Assembly (NCBI GenBank): GCA_037179515.1
Contig: JAXCGZ010007712.1
Coordinates: 26,001-90,000 of the forward strand
Direction: 5' to 3'
Length of the DNA stretch: 64,000 bases
Source: Halocaridina rubra
Taxonomy: Eukaryota; Arthropoda; Malacostraca; Decapoda; Atyidae
Shown: positions 52,792-63,884 of the stretch, piece by piece
Position numbering within the stretch: position 1 is the first letter of the stretch
Layout: each line of letters starts with the position of its first letter
Made by a program: the position numbers and the translations under genes
Notes under the pieces: generated by a model
Database searches by the model: none
Told to the model about the DNA's origin: nothing
What the model saw: only the letters and a program-made list of their open reading frames with translations

Positions 52792-53134
52792 CTGTTAAAG
52801 TGTTCAGATAATTAGGAGTAAAATCAATAAAGTTTAATGTATTAAACTTTATAGATTTTTACATAAAAATAGTGTAAAAACATTACCATAGAATAGTGCT
52901 GAATTTGTACCCTTTGTTAGAAAACAAACACTAATTCATTTATTCAAATTTTCTGAAAGAAAATCTTTCCAAAATATGCTAGGCTTAGAATAACTTCAGT
53001 AGGAAATATAATACAGTACAACAATGGTAAAAATACTCATGAGGATATGCTACTAAATTCATAAAGTTTTATTTCAAAGAATGTTCATCTCTAAGAACAA
53101 ATTAAAATCATGCAAAAGAGTCTTCAGCAGAAAC

Positions 53135-53377
53135 CTCAGCAGCAGTATGTTCCTCTTCTGAGAAATCAGGTGCCATAACATAGCTAGGTAAGGGTGTTGG
53201 TGGAGGTGGCGTATTGGCAAGCCACGTATGAGCTGCAATGACTTTGGGTGATGGTCTCTCAGATGGATCTTGCACTAACAGTCGAGATATGAGGTCAGTA
53301 GCTGCTGGTGATACATGCTCAGGAGTGATGTAAGTTCCAGCCAAGATATGTCTTTTCAAACCTGCCACAGTATTTGC
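53135..53377 (-). CDS. NIM1K: NIM1-like kinase, exon 'E' (end of C-lobe and linker)
   Basis: 81 codons in phase 0. The acceptor is TTGAAG after a pyrimidine run; I placed the donor at GTTTCT (53134), which keeps the frame. It encodes ANTVAGLKRHILAGTY, then HVSPAATDLISRLLVQDPSE, then HTWLANTPPPPTPLP, then MAPDFSEEEHTAAE. LLVQDPSERPSP is the kinase alpha-H/alpha-I region. If the donor were not used, the frame would continue only to a TGA at 53108-53110. Joining to exon F instead restores the alpha-helical domain that follows the kinase domain in NIM1. The donor is weak, so the exact edge is less certain than at the other exons. Confidence 0.8.
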
Positions 53378-53742
53378 CTTCAAGAGAACGAAAGTTTATG
53401 ATCATGTGGTAAATAATAAAATAATATAGATTAAAACAATGTATAGTAGAGTCGTGTTCATAAAAACGCCATTGAAATCACACATTACAACAAATTACAG
53501 TGCTTAAAATCTTATGTGGATATTGATACCATAATTGTTGGTAGTATTGCATGAATGGAAAAACATATATCCACACAAGCTTACTAAGCTGATATTAACT
53601 AGCTTATATATATATATGGGTCTTATATAATTATGTCACATACCAAAATAATTTTACTATCCAGAACACAAGCTTGCAATTGATGCTTCAGATAACATCC
53701 TAAACTCTGAAATTATATTGAAAATTGAAATCGGACACTTAC

Positions 53743-53829
53743 TTTAAAAGGCATATCAGCTGTAAGGACGAAGAAGAGCAAGACACCTAATGCCCATATA
53801 TCTACAGCTGGACCTAAATAGGACTCATC
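53743..53829 (-). CDS. NIM1K: NIM1-like kinase, exon 'D' (alpha-F)
   Basis: 29 codons in phase 0 between an acceptor ending CTCGCAG and donor GTAAGT. It encodes DESYLGPAVDIWALGVLLFF and then VLTADMPFK. The DIWALGVLL segment is the kinase alpha-F helix with its invariant aspartate and tryptophan. The flanking introns are short (294 bp and 365 bp), unlike the 5.6 kb intron upstream of exon C. Confidence 0.9.
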
Positions 53830-54123
53830 CTGCGAGGGAAAATTAAAATACCCTGTACAGAATATGGAATTATGGATGTAACAGCAATATAGTATTATAT
53901 TGATACTAAATGTCAAATGCTGTACCTCGTACAACTTAACAGTTGCTCAAATAAAATACATGACAGTGAAAAGGGGAGTTAATAACAGGTCACAAGACTG
54001 GAGATGTTTCCGAATACTGCATGCGTCATATAAACACTATTTGATCATCCTATGCAGAAAATATATTTAGACTTTTTACTTTAATCAAATATATTATCTT
54101 TATTTAATAAAACATGGACCTAC

Positions 54124-54294
54124 CTTATAAAGTTCTGGGGCTGCATATGGTGGAGATCCACAAAATGTACTTAATTGTTGCTCTAAATCATTGACCTTCG
54201 TGGAAAATCCAAAGTCGCCTAATTTAACAATGCCGGGACCTGCCAAAAAGACATTCTCTGCCTTGATGTCCCGGTGGATGATTGACAAACCATG
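54124..54294 (-). CDS. NIM1K: NIM1-like kinase, exon 'C' (catalytic and activation loops)
   Basis: Exactly 57 codons in phase 0, acceptor TTTTCAG, donor GTAGGT. It carries the catalytic loop [10 protein letters not shown], the magnesium-binding DFG in [10 protein letters not shown], and the activation segment [17 protein letters not shown]. The threonine of TFCGSP is the position phosphorylated by LKB1 in AMPK-related kinases (family knowledge). All residues needed for an active kinase are present. The upstream intron is 5640 bp and carries a whole decayed LINE. A (TAA/TTA)n array comes within roughly 15-30 bases of this acceptor. Confidence 0.9.
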
Positions 54295-54309
54295 CTGAAA
54301 AGTGTAGCA

Positions 54310-54324
54310 ATAATACTAATAATA

Positions 54325-54400
<76 letters not shown>

Positions 54401-54419
54401 TAATAATACTAATAACAAC

Positions 54420-54494
<75 letters not shown>
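54310..54494. repeat. (AAT)n array in the NIM1K intron
   Basis: About 185 bp, lightly interrupted, beginning about 15 bases from the exon C acceptor. Confidence 0.95.
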
Positions 54495-54495
<1 letters not shown>

Positions 54496-54502
54496 GAGAT
54501 TT

Positions 54503-54659
54503 TCGTTCGTCACGACGTGGGTCCAAGGCCCGTTACGATCTGAGGTTAGAAAGTGCATTCACTCATGGTAACGGTCGCCCTTGTCAAAACCTAAGTCCTT
54601 CGGAAGAAGACACCCTCTAGCCCTTATTATAAAGGGAATCCGTGACGTAAAACCAATCA
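54503..54659 (+). mobile_element. SINE-1-related copy between AAT and ATT arrays
   Basis: GTTACGATCTGAGGTTAG, TGCATTCACTCATGGTAACG, CTAAGTCCTTCGGAAGAAG, GGAATCCGTGACGTAAAACC. Same subgroup as 36022. Confidence 0.8.
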
Positions 54660-54746
<87 letters not shown>

Positions 54747-54766
54747 CATATTTATTATTATCAATT

Positions 54767-54840
<74 letters not shown>
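54660..54840. repeat. (ATT)n array
   Basis: About 180 bp with one interruption near 54747-54768. Confidence 0.95.
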
Positions 54841-54912
54841 GTAGTGCTAGTTTACATTGCTAGCGGCATTAGACTTAATGGACACTTATTAAATTCAAGA
54901 AACTCCAACTGA

Positions 54913-55027
<115 letters not shown>

Positions 55028-55129
55028 TCGAATAGTAATGACAGTTAGGGAATTAAGACAGTAATTGGGAACAATCAGGAGCTGTCTTCTCATCCCCTGC
55101 AGTGACTATACAAAACAATGCTTAACACT

Positions 55130-55132
<3 letters not shown>

Positions 55133-55218
<86 letters not shown>
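55133..55218. repeat. (TA)n array
   Basis: Pure TA, in the NIM1K intron. Confidence 0.96.
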
Positions 55219-55220
<2 letters not shown>

Positions 55221-55440
55221 GGGCCACAACCGAAGATAAAAGGAAGGCAACAATTATTCATTATACTGTTTGCATCCTTGCCCCTCCATTCAGTCGCTTT
55301 GAGGCAAAATTACACGTACAAAATAAATTCAGGGAAGAGGAGACTAGCTTCATCTCCTTATCTCCTATAGGAGGCTATTACGGCAGGGAGGAATAAAGCT
55401 GAATTATTGCAGTTCCCGTATCACCAATGGTTAATGACTC

Positions 55441-55593
<153 letters not shown>

Positions 55594-57918
55594 ATTACCT
55601 AATTGTGTTTACGGGAAAGAGCCCAAAGCTCGTATCTTCCCGTCTCCTGATCGCTTCCATTTTATACTTAGTGATACTTATCATACCTGTCCTTAAAACT
55701 ATGGATTGAGATAGCATTAACTACCTCCTCGCTTACCCAATTCCAATTATCAACTACTCTTACACTGAAAAAGTATTTCCTTACATCCTGCAAAGAAGTT
55801 TTCTTACGAAGCTTCAAACTATGACCTCTAGTTCTAGAGCCAGCCATATCAAAATATCGATCCCTGTCCACTCTATCATAACCATGAAGGAATTTAAAGA
55901 CTGTCACCATATCCCCCCTCACTCTTCTAGCTTCGAGTGATGGTAAGTTTAATTCCCTCAGCCTCTCATCATAACTGAGATTGCGTATTTCTGGCACCAG
56001 TTTCGTGGCATGTCTTTGAACTTTTTCAAGCTTAGCTATGTGCTTTTTCAAGTGCGGATTCCAAAAGGGGGCTGCATATTCGAGTTTTGGCCTCACATAG
56101 GTTACATAAATATTTCTGAACATTTCCTTGTCCATGTGCCTGAAGGCTACCCTTACATTTGATAAGAATGCATATGCTGCCCTTACTATGCCATTTATAT
56201 GTATTTCTGGACACAAATCTGCCAGTATGTTTACTCCTAGATCTCTCTCATTTTCTGTCTCTTGAAGTTGTACTCCAGCCACCGAGTAGTCAAGCTTGGG
56301 CCTTCTTGCACTTGTACCCATTCTCATTACCTTACATTTTGAAGTATTGAATTTCATTAGCCACTTTTCTGACCACTCATGCAGATTATTTAGATCCTCC
56401 TGAAGTTCTCTACCATTGTTCTCGTTTTTTACTTTCTTCACAATCTTTGCATCATCTGCAAACATATTCATGAATGAATTTACAGACTCTGGTAGGTCAT
56501 TTACATATACAAGGAACAAAAGTGGCCCTAAAACTGAACCCTGTGGAACTCCATTACTAACTCTTCTCCATTCAGACACAGAGTGTCTTACTCTAACCCT
56601 CTGTTCCCTTCCTTATAAGTAAGTTTTTATCCATTCCAAAACATTTCCACCTATTCTAGCCATTGATTGCAGCTTCCTAATAAGTCTCCCATGTGGAACA
56701 GTGTCAAACGCTTTCTGGAAGTCTAGGAATATGCAATCTGCCCAGCCCTCTCTTTCCTGTAAGATTTGGTTTACCTCATCATAAAATTCTAATAAGTTTG
56801 TTACTGTTGATCTACCTTCTCTGAAGCCATGTTGCCTCACTGACAAAAAGTTGAAGGATTCCAAGTGAAGAGAGATATGTTTCCTTAGTAGTTTCTCCAT
56901 AACTTTGCAAACTATGCTGGTCAAGGAAACTGGTCTATAGTTCAGAGCCGTATCCCTCCTTCCCTTTTTGAAGATAGGTATCACATTTGCTTGTTTCCAG
57001 CATCTTGGAATCTCCCCCGACTCCAGTGACTCCTTAAATATGATACTTAGTGCCACTGATATTGTGTTTGCGCATTTTTTAAGCACATGAGGGGATGTCA
57101 TCAGGACCTGTAGCTTTATGAACATCTAAATCCATCAGCGCTTTGCATACCTCTGTGGCTGTAAGGTTGATGTTCTCTAATACCGGCCCTTGAGCTTCTA
57201 TCACTGCAATCTGAGGGGGTGGGGTATTTTCTACTGTAAATACTGACTGAAACTCCTTGTTCAATTCTTTGCAGATCTCTTCATCCGTCTCAGTGATGCT
57301 TCCATCCGCTCTCTTTAGCCTTAAAACCTGTTCTTTTACCTTCAGTTTTCCTCTGATAAAGCTGTGGAAAAGCTTGGGATTTTCTTTAGCCTTCCTGGTG
57401 ATGTCCCTCTCATAGTCTCTCTCTGCCTCTCTCCTTTTACTTAGGTAGTCATTTCTTGCTCTTTTGTAGGTTTGCCAGGCATTTATGTTTTTTCTCCTCC
57501 TATACCTTTTCCAGCATTTGTCTCTCCACTCCTTAGCTCTTTTACACCCATTATCGAACCATTTCTCTCTGGCATGAATTACACCTACTTTGGTGACAGG
57601 TATGCAGCAATCTACTATCTTCCCATATTTCTCACAAAAGATGTCATACATTTCTTGTACAGATTTGTTGTAAAATAAGGTTCTCCAGTCAATAACTGCA
57701 AAAAGCTCATTCATTTTGATGTAATCTCCTTTCGCATAGTTCCTCCTCATGTCCTCAGTGCCTCTACTCTCAGGAAGAATATCTTCAATGATATACTCCA
57801 TCAACAACACACAGTGGTCACTCTTTCCAATTGGTGGTTTATACTCAATTTTTTCAATATCCAACACATTATCTGTGAACACTAGATCAAGTAGTGATGG
57901 TGTGTGTGTGTGTGTGTT
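55594..57918 (-). mobile_element. CR1/L2-like LINE (endonuclease end to 3' UTR), nearly intact
   Basis: Best-preserved copy. Endonuclease C-terminus SLLDLVFTDNVLDIEKIEYK, then PPIGKSDHCVLL; connector EWRDKCWKRYRRRKNINAWQ; RT start KATGPDDIP; then (after a one-base deletion near 57095) VLKKCANTISVALSIIF, ANVIPIFKKGRRDTALNYRP, VRQHGFREGRSTVTNLLEFY, FLDFQKAFDTVPHG. One in-frame TAA (56613-56615, family TTAGAAGG) precedes GVPQGSVLGPLLFLVYVNDL and the catalytic FADDAKIV. The C-terminus ends FKDRYDKYH. Only two lesions in about 2.2 kb of coding sequence. Confidence 0.9.
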
Positions 57919-58701
<783 letters not shown>

Positions 58702-58730
58702 CATGTATGTATGTATGTATGTATGTATGT

Positions 58731-59427
58731 AATTACCTAATTGTGCTTACGGAAAAAAGCCTCAAGCTCGTAACTTCCCGTCTCCTGATTGGCTCCATTT
58801 TGCACTTAGTGATACTTATCATACTTGTCCTTAAAACTATGAACTGAGTTAGCATTAACTACCTCCTCGCTTAGCGAATTCCAATTATCAACTACTCATA
58901 CACTAAAAAAGTACTTCCTTACATCCTGCAAAGAAGTTTTCTCACGAAGCTTCAAACTATGACCTCTAGTTCTAGTGCCAACCATATCAAAATATCGATC
59001 CCTATCCACTCTGTCATAACCATGAAGGAATTTAAAAACATTCACCATATCCCCTCTCAATCTTCTAGCTTCGAGTGATGGTAAGTCTAATGCCCTCAGC
59101 TTCTCATCATAACTGAGATTGCGTATTTCTGGCACCAGTTTCATGGCATGTCTTTGAACTTTTTTCCAGCTTAATTACGTGCTTTTCCAAGCGCGGCTTC
59201 CAAAAGGGGGTTGCATATTCAAGCTTTGACCTCACATAGGTTACATATATATTTCATAAAAATTTCCTTGTCCATGTGTCTGAAGGTACCCTTACATTAG
59301 CTAAGAAAGCATATGCTGTCCTTACTATGTCATTTACATGCATTTCTGGAGACAAATAGGCCAGTATGTTTACACTTAGATCTCTTTAATTTTCTGTCTC
59401 TTGAGGTTCTACTCCTGCCACCGATTA
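58731..59427 (-). mobile_element. CR1/L2-like LINE 3' half, interrupted by a SINE
   Basis: Includes the frame KLVPEIRNLSYDEKLRALDL, RLRGDMVNVFKFLHGYDRVD, GTRTRGHSLKLREKTSLQDV; its upstream part resumes at 59633 (MNFNTSKCKVLRMGT) after the SINE. The 3' end lies against a TGTA array (58702-58730). Confidence 0.87.
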
Positions 59428-59632
59428 TAAACTTTATAAACTTTTATAAACTTTATTTCCATTTTACAATGGGTATTCGTCAGCCAGGACAAGCCCCAAC
59501 CCCCCACTGTGATGTCCACCCACAGCAGTTCCTGCCAGTAAACAGCTTAAACTCTCGGTCTTGGACGGGGACCGATCTTTCGACCTCGTGAATGCGAAGC
59601 CAGCGCGTTACCACTGTACTAGCCAGCAGGCT
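59428..59632 (-). mobile_element. tRNA-derived SINE-3 nested in LINE
   Basis: Minus: GGCTAGTACAGTGGTAACGC (A-box-like), GCTGGCTTCGCATTCACGAG, GATCGGTCCCCGTCCAAGAC, body CTGTTTACTGGCAGGAACTG, and a 3' tail of repeated AGTTTATAA units. The LINE lost about 35 bp at the insertion site. Confidence 0.8.
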
Positions 59633-59735
59633 AGTACCCATTCTCAGTACCTTACATTTTGAAGTATTGAAATTCATCAGCCACTTTTCTGACCACTCAT
59701 GCAGACTATTTAGATATTCCTGAAGTTCTCTACCA
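59633..59735 (-). mobile_element. LINE piece upstream of the nested SINE
   Basis: ATTTAGATATTCCTGAAGTT and TCAGCCACTTTTCTGACCAC are the reverse of the RT segment around EWSEKWLMNFNTSKCKV. Confidence 0.85.
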
Positions 59736-59742
59736 TTGTATG

Positions 59743-59771
<29 letters not shown>
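59736..59771. repeat. (TGTA)n array
   Basis: Nine TGTA units directly after the LINE 3' end AATTACCTAA (minus orientation). Similar arrays at 58702-58730 and 59897-59924. Confidence 0.93.
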
Positions 59772-59773
<2 letters not shown>

Positions 59774-59877
59774 TTACCTAACTGTGTTTACGGGAAAGAG
59801 CCCAAAGCTCGTATCTTCCCGTCTCCTGATCGGTTCCATTTTCTACTTAGTGATACTTATCAACCTGTCCTTAAAAC

Positions 59878-59880
<3 letters not shown>
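59772..59880 (-). mobile_element. CR1/L2-like LINE 3' UTR stub
   Basis: About 110 bp from TTAAAACTAT back to AATTACCTAACTGTG; the shortest copy, next to NIM1K exon B. Confidence 0.85.
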
Positions 59881-59924
<44 letters not shown>

Positions 59925-59934
59925 CGCAACTTAC

Positions 59935-60091
59935 TAAATAGGTGACGGCAGCTAAGATTTGAGTGAAGACCTTGGCCGAGTCCTTCTCCGAGAGGCGTCC
60001 ATCTGCCGTGATGCGATTGAAGAGTTCTCCACCAGGAGCGAATTCCAGTACCAAATGAATACGAGAAAGCGTTTCTACCACTTCAAAAAGC
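59935..60091 (-). CDS. NIM1K: NIM1-like kinase, exon 'B' (hinge, alpha-D/alpha-E)
   Basis: The acceptor is TATTTTCAG and the donor is GTAAGT at 59934-59929. The first base completes an Arg codon with exon A, then 52 codons follow: LFEVVETLSRIHLVLEF, then APGGELFNRI, then EKDSAKVFTQILAAVTYL. The RLFEVVETL and GGELF motifs are typical of NIM1/MARK-type kinases at the hinge. The donor is canonical. Immediately downstream in the intron (59924 and below) lie a TGTA array and LINE fragments. Confidence 0.87.
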
Positions 60092-60199
60092 CTGAAAATA
60101 AGCAATAAGACTGAACTGAAAGCACATATAACCTCCATGTCTACGGAGTAATACACATAAAATACTTGTAGCTAAATTAATACTAAGGGATATGAAATG

Positions 60200-60201
<2 letters not shown>

Positions 60202-60292
<91 letters not shown>
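60202..60292. repeat. (TA)n array
   Basis: Pure TA in the intron between NIM1K exons A and B. Confidence 0.96.
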
Positions 60293-60293
<1 letters not shown>

Positions 60294-60401
60294 TAATTTG
60301 AAATTTTTAATCATAACTCCATTAGTGAAGTGATATTCTTGATGAGAACACAAGATCTCTAATAGAAATAAAACAAAAATGAAACAGATGAATAAATATT
60401 A

Positions 60402-60409
<8 letters not shown>

Positions 60410-60467
<58 letters not shown>

Positions 60468-60482
60468 TAATAATAATAATAT
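60410..60482. repeat. (AAT)n array
   Basis: Trinucleotide array with one AAA interruption. Confidence 0.93.
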
Positions 60483-61001
60483 AGAGCAAAATAAAAACAA
60501 AAACATAGTGTTTCAATACCATTACACAGAATGCAAAGAAAACATGCAAAACAAAACTAATGATTTTGTTAATTAATAAAAACACACAGTGTTTGCTCCC
60601 TAAACCTAGTCATTTTTCAACTACAAATATTTCTCGGAGAATAAAGTTCCACATTATACCAAAACGAAAGTATAATTTAGGAAAAATAAAAAAAAACACG
60701 GGCACACACATCGACCAAATGGGGACCACCTATAAAACAGTTGAGTAAAGACAGCTTATCGTTCCCTGAACAATATTTATTTTCTGGCTAACACTTGTGT
60801 TCGCACAGGAAAACCTGTGAAATTACTGCATCTCATCTATTGATCTATTTATCTATCTACTTACTTGCTTACACTCAATAAAAAAAAGATTGATGGCAAA
60901 ATGTTCAGTATTTCCACTTCAAAACAGTAAAACACGATGAAATCAACAAATGATCCACGACTTAGAATGAAAATCTCTTTTGATAAAATAGCTGTAAATT
61001 A

Positions 61002-61170
61002 AAATGGCTCTGAGGCGTCAGGTCGAGGGTTCGCGCCCCGTCACGGTCTGAGGTTAGCAAGGGCATGCACTCAGGGTAAGGATTACATCTGCCAAAATAA
61101 GTCCTCCTCAAGAAGGCAACCGTCCTAGTCCTTGGTTGAAAAGGGAGTCCGTGACGTAAAACCGGAACAA
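61002..61170 (+). mobile_element. SINE-1 copy missing the first ~35 bp
   Basis: Starts GGCTCTGAGGCGTCAGGTCG, then AGGGTTCGCGCCCCGTCACG (B box), family body and GACGTAAAACCGGAACA. Confidence 0.9.
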
Positions 61171-61293
61171 ACAAGCTGTAAATTAAAATGTCTTTGCGTC
61201 GAAAAGCATAAATTGAGGCAACAATATGAACAGTATAGTATAGCCTACATGCTACTGTATTATTTATCACTATTAGTCTCCATTTGGGGGTGG

Positions 61294-61425
61294 ACATAGA
61301 TGGACTGAAGCTTGGGAATCAATGTTGGATGCCCTTTCTGTGGCCCCGCCATGGGCTCAAATGTGGTTCCATCACCTCCAGACTCGAGCACTCTATTGAT
61401 TACGCTAAGCGGTCTACATGAACAG
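61294..61425 (-). mobile_element. tRNA-like SINE, separate family
   Basis: Minus: CCGCTTAGCGTAATCAATAG, AGTGCTCGAGTCTGGAGGTG, GGAACCACATTTGAGCCC (B-box-like), then GGGCATCCAACATTGATTCC. Related in layout to SINE-1 but distinct. Confidence 0.5.
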
Positions 61426-61840
61426 CATAGTATGATAGACTGTACAAGGGACATAGTTCTAAAGAAAAAACTTGAATGTCTTATGATATACATATTTTAT
61501 TTATACTTTTCACGACAATCTGTCAATCGTGGTCTTGAATCAGCGTAAGTGAAAATATTGTAATTCGAGGACTTTTTTTTTTATTGAGATTTTAATACTT
61601 GAAGAAAACATGACCCCTTCAAAATTACAATAATAGAGGGAACATTCAAAAAATGATTCAGAGAATCCAAGATTATTCTTATAATAACCTATGGGATGGA
61701 AATAAAGCAAAGAATACATATCAATGAGAACCTCTTCAAAGTTATATAGTATAATGTTCGTTTATTGTAACTATGTGCAGGAGAGGACATTATATTAATG
61801 ATGATGGCTACAATAATTAAAAAAAAAGTCAATTTTGTAC

Positions 61841-61952
61841 CTGATGATGTTAGGATGAGCAACAGCATCCATATTTGCGATCTCTCTCGCGAGCATCCTT
61901 TGTGTCTTTTGGTCCAATTTTGATTTGTCAATGACTTTCACTGCTACTTTAT
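61841..61952 (-). CDS. NIM1K: NIM1-like Ser/Thr kinase, exon 'A' (beta-3 lysine and alpha-C region)
   Basis: First NIM1K coding exon visible in the window; the gene enters from beyond the right edge. It is read on the minus strand after an acceptor ending CAACAG and stops at CATCATCAG before donor GTACAA. It encodes KVAVKVIDKSKLDQKTQ, then MLAREIANMDAVAHPNII. This contains the VAVK catalytic lysine and, in REI, the likely alpha-C glutamate. The order matches the N-lobe of NIM1 kinases, AMPK-related members of the CAMK group that in vertebrates are activated by LKB1. It begins in the middle of a codon, so an upstream exon must supply the glycine-rich loop. I searched the minus strand of 61953-64000 by eye and did not find it. 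The following intron is 1749 bp and holds a TA array, an AAT array and two SINE-like repeats. Confidence 0.85.
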
Positions 61953-61969
61953 CTGTTGGAAGACAAAAA

Positions 61970-62500
61970 ATAAAATTGTCAATAGAAAGTTAAGTAAACA
62001 ATAGTCTTTTCAAAATTAAAAGAAAGTAACATTAGATATGGACGAAGATGCATTATATTATATATACAAAAATTATTTCCATTCGAGAGATCACATTTTC
62101 AACTTTTCAAAGTGACTCTTGCAGCCTCGTGTCAGTATAAGGAGAGGATAGTGGAGTTCTTCGTATGGTAAATCCTGACAACTAATCCTACTCAATGAGT
62201 TGTCGTGCAATATTAGACATGCTGTACCAAGGGCTTTGATCAAGGCAAGAGTGCCATATATACATATATGCGTGCGTGTGTGTATTTACACACATATGCA
62301 CAAAAACCTGGGAGTCAGAAATGGAGTGGTTGGCAAAACCAAACAAAGAAATGAGGGGAGGGGAACTTGTTGGAGAGATGAAGGGTAATGGGTCTATATA
62401 GCATGAAAAAGAACGGAGGCTATTAGGCTACTTCTCCAAGAGAGGGCAAAAGAAAGAAGTAGGACGATATGGTATATATTTTTGTAAGGGTTCTCTCATG
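61970..62500. other. NIM1K upstream intron, unassigned
   Basis: No exon with a glycine-rich loop found on the minus strand. A short alternating GTGTGTAT/CACACATATG stretch lies near 62270-62300. Confidence 0.45.
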
Positions 62501-62517
62501 GTCTACGCCGGATCTAT

Positions 62518-62623
<106 letters not shown>

Positions 62624-63086
62624 ATGTTCTCTTTCATAACTACGGGAACTGCCAAAACAATATACTTTCAGGAGAACGTATGCTTAGACAATTTCTAAAG
62701 GACTGGTCATGATTCTGTTAGTTCCTATAAACTCAAATGGTTATATATAACTATTACAGATATGTAAAAGGAGCAAATAAAGAAATTATAAACTAGGAAC
62801 ATTCTTCAATAAAAGAAATGAACTTTAAATTGGGTAAGGATCGAACCGATGTAACTGTGGCCCCAAATTACCATAATTTTACGGAATGTAACTGAAACTT
62901 ATCAAAGGGAAAACTAGATTCTAGTCAGAGTTCATAGGGGACAAACACAGGGTGGTACATAACATTTTGTTGGAGAACTAGAGAGAAAGTTATGCATTGC
63001 AAATTGTTCTTATTTTCTAAAATTGTTCTTTATTGTTTCCCAGATATACTTTACTCATTGGTTTGCCCCTGTGACTTTCAAAGTTG

Positions 63087-63450
63087 GACACAGAAAAAAA
63101 GACTGAAGGAAAAATACTTACCATCACTCAAAGATAGAAGGAAGAGGGGGAATATATTAACAGCTTTTAAAGTCTTTCATGATTACGAAAGGTGGGATAT
63201 AGCAATATTTTTATTATGGCTAGCTCTAGAACTAGAGGTCAGAGTTTGAAGCTTCTAAAAATTTATTTTTTCTTTTATAGTTATAATAGGTAATACTCTA
63301 AATTCGCTAAGAAGGGAAACAATAAATGCTAAAAGCATCCATAGTTCTAAAGAATGATATAATAAGTGTTAGTGAGTAAAAATTGAAACCGACCTGGAGA
63401 CGGGGAGCTACGAGCATAGGGCTCCTTTCCGTGATGACATGTTGGTAAGT
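63087..63450 (+). mobile_element. CR1/L2-like LINE 3' fragment, strongly decayed
   Basis: ACTTACCATCACTCAAAGAT (family LPSLEAR region), TATGGCTAGCTCTAGAACTA then GAGGTCAGAGTTTGAAGCTT, and a 3' UTR with GACCTGGAGACGGGGAGCTA. Many indels. Confidence 0.8.
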
Positions 63451-63713
63451 ATAAACACACATACACACAAGCACTTATTTACATTTTTTGACGAAGCATA
63501 TTTGTAAAAAGCTTTCAATACTGTTCCCACTTGAACAAAGGACATTTATTTTGGGAATAGTCACATACATTAAAATAAAGTTTACATGAAAAGTTTATAT
63601 CCTCATGTTGAAAACAAAGCTTTTCTCACCCCCACAAACGCTATTTGGTGATAAGAAGAAGAGGATAATGACATTCCTTGTGTAGTAGTAGTAACCATTG
63701 TGAATTCAGATGG

Positions 63714-63884
63714 CTCTATGAGTACACTATTAGAAATGTGTAAGTATATAGTGAGCTCGGGCTTCGATAACTCTATGAGTACATTATTAGAAATATGTAA
63801 GTGTATAGTGAGCTCGGGCTTCGATAACTCTATGAGTACACTATTAGAAATATATAAGTGTATAATGAGCTCGGGCTTAGATAA
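63714..63884. repeat. 57 bp minisatellite, three units
   Basis: Units start at CTCTATGAGTACA (63714, 63771, 63828). Each has TATTAGAAAT and GTGAGCTCGGGCTTCGATAA (GAGCTCGGGCTTAGATAA in the third). Because 57 is a multiple of 3, both strands stay open across it; no coding is implied. Confidence 0.93.

Noticed and set aside
53108..53134. Continuation of NIM1K exon E to its own stop codon
   Set aside because: Possible as an intron-retained form, but splicing at GAG|GTTTCT joins in frame to an exon with the expected NIM1 C-terminal domain.
54224..54844. Poly-Leu, poly-Asn and poly-Ile frames
   Set aside because: Products of (AAT)n/(ATT)n arrays. Only the 54124-54294 part on the minus strand is coding (NIM1K exon C).
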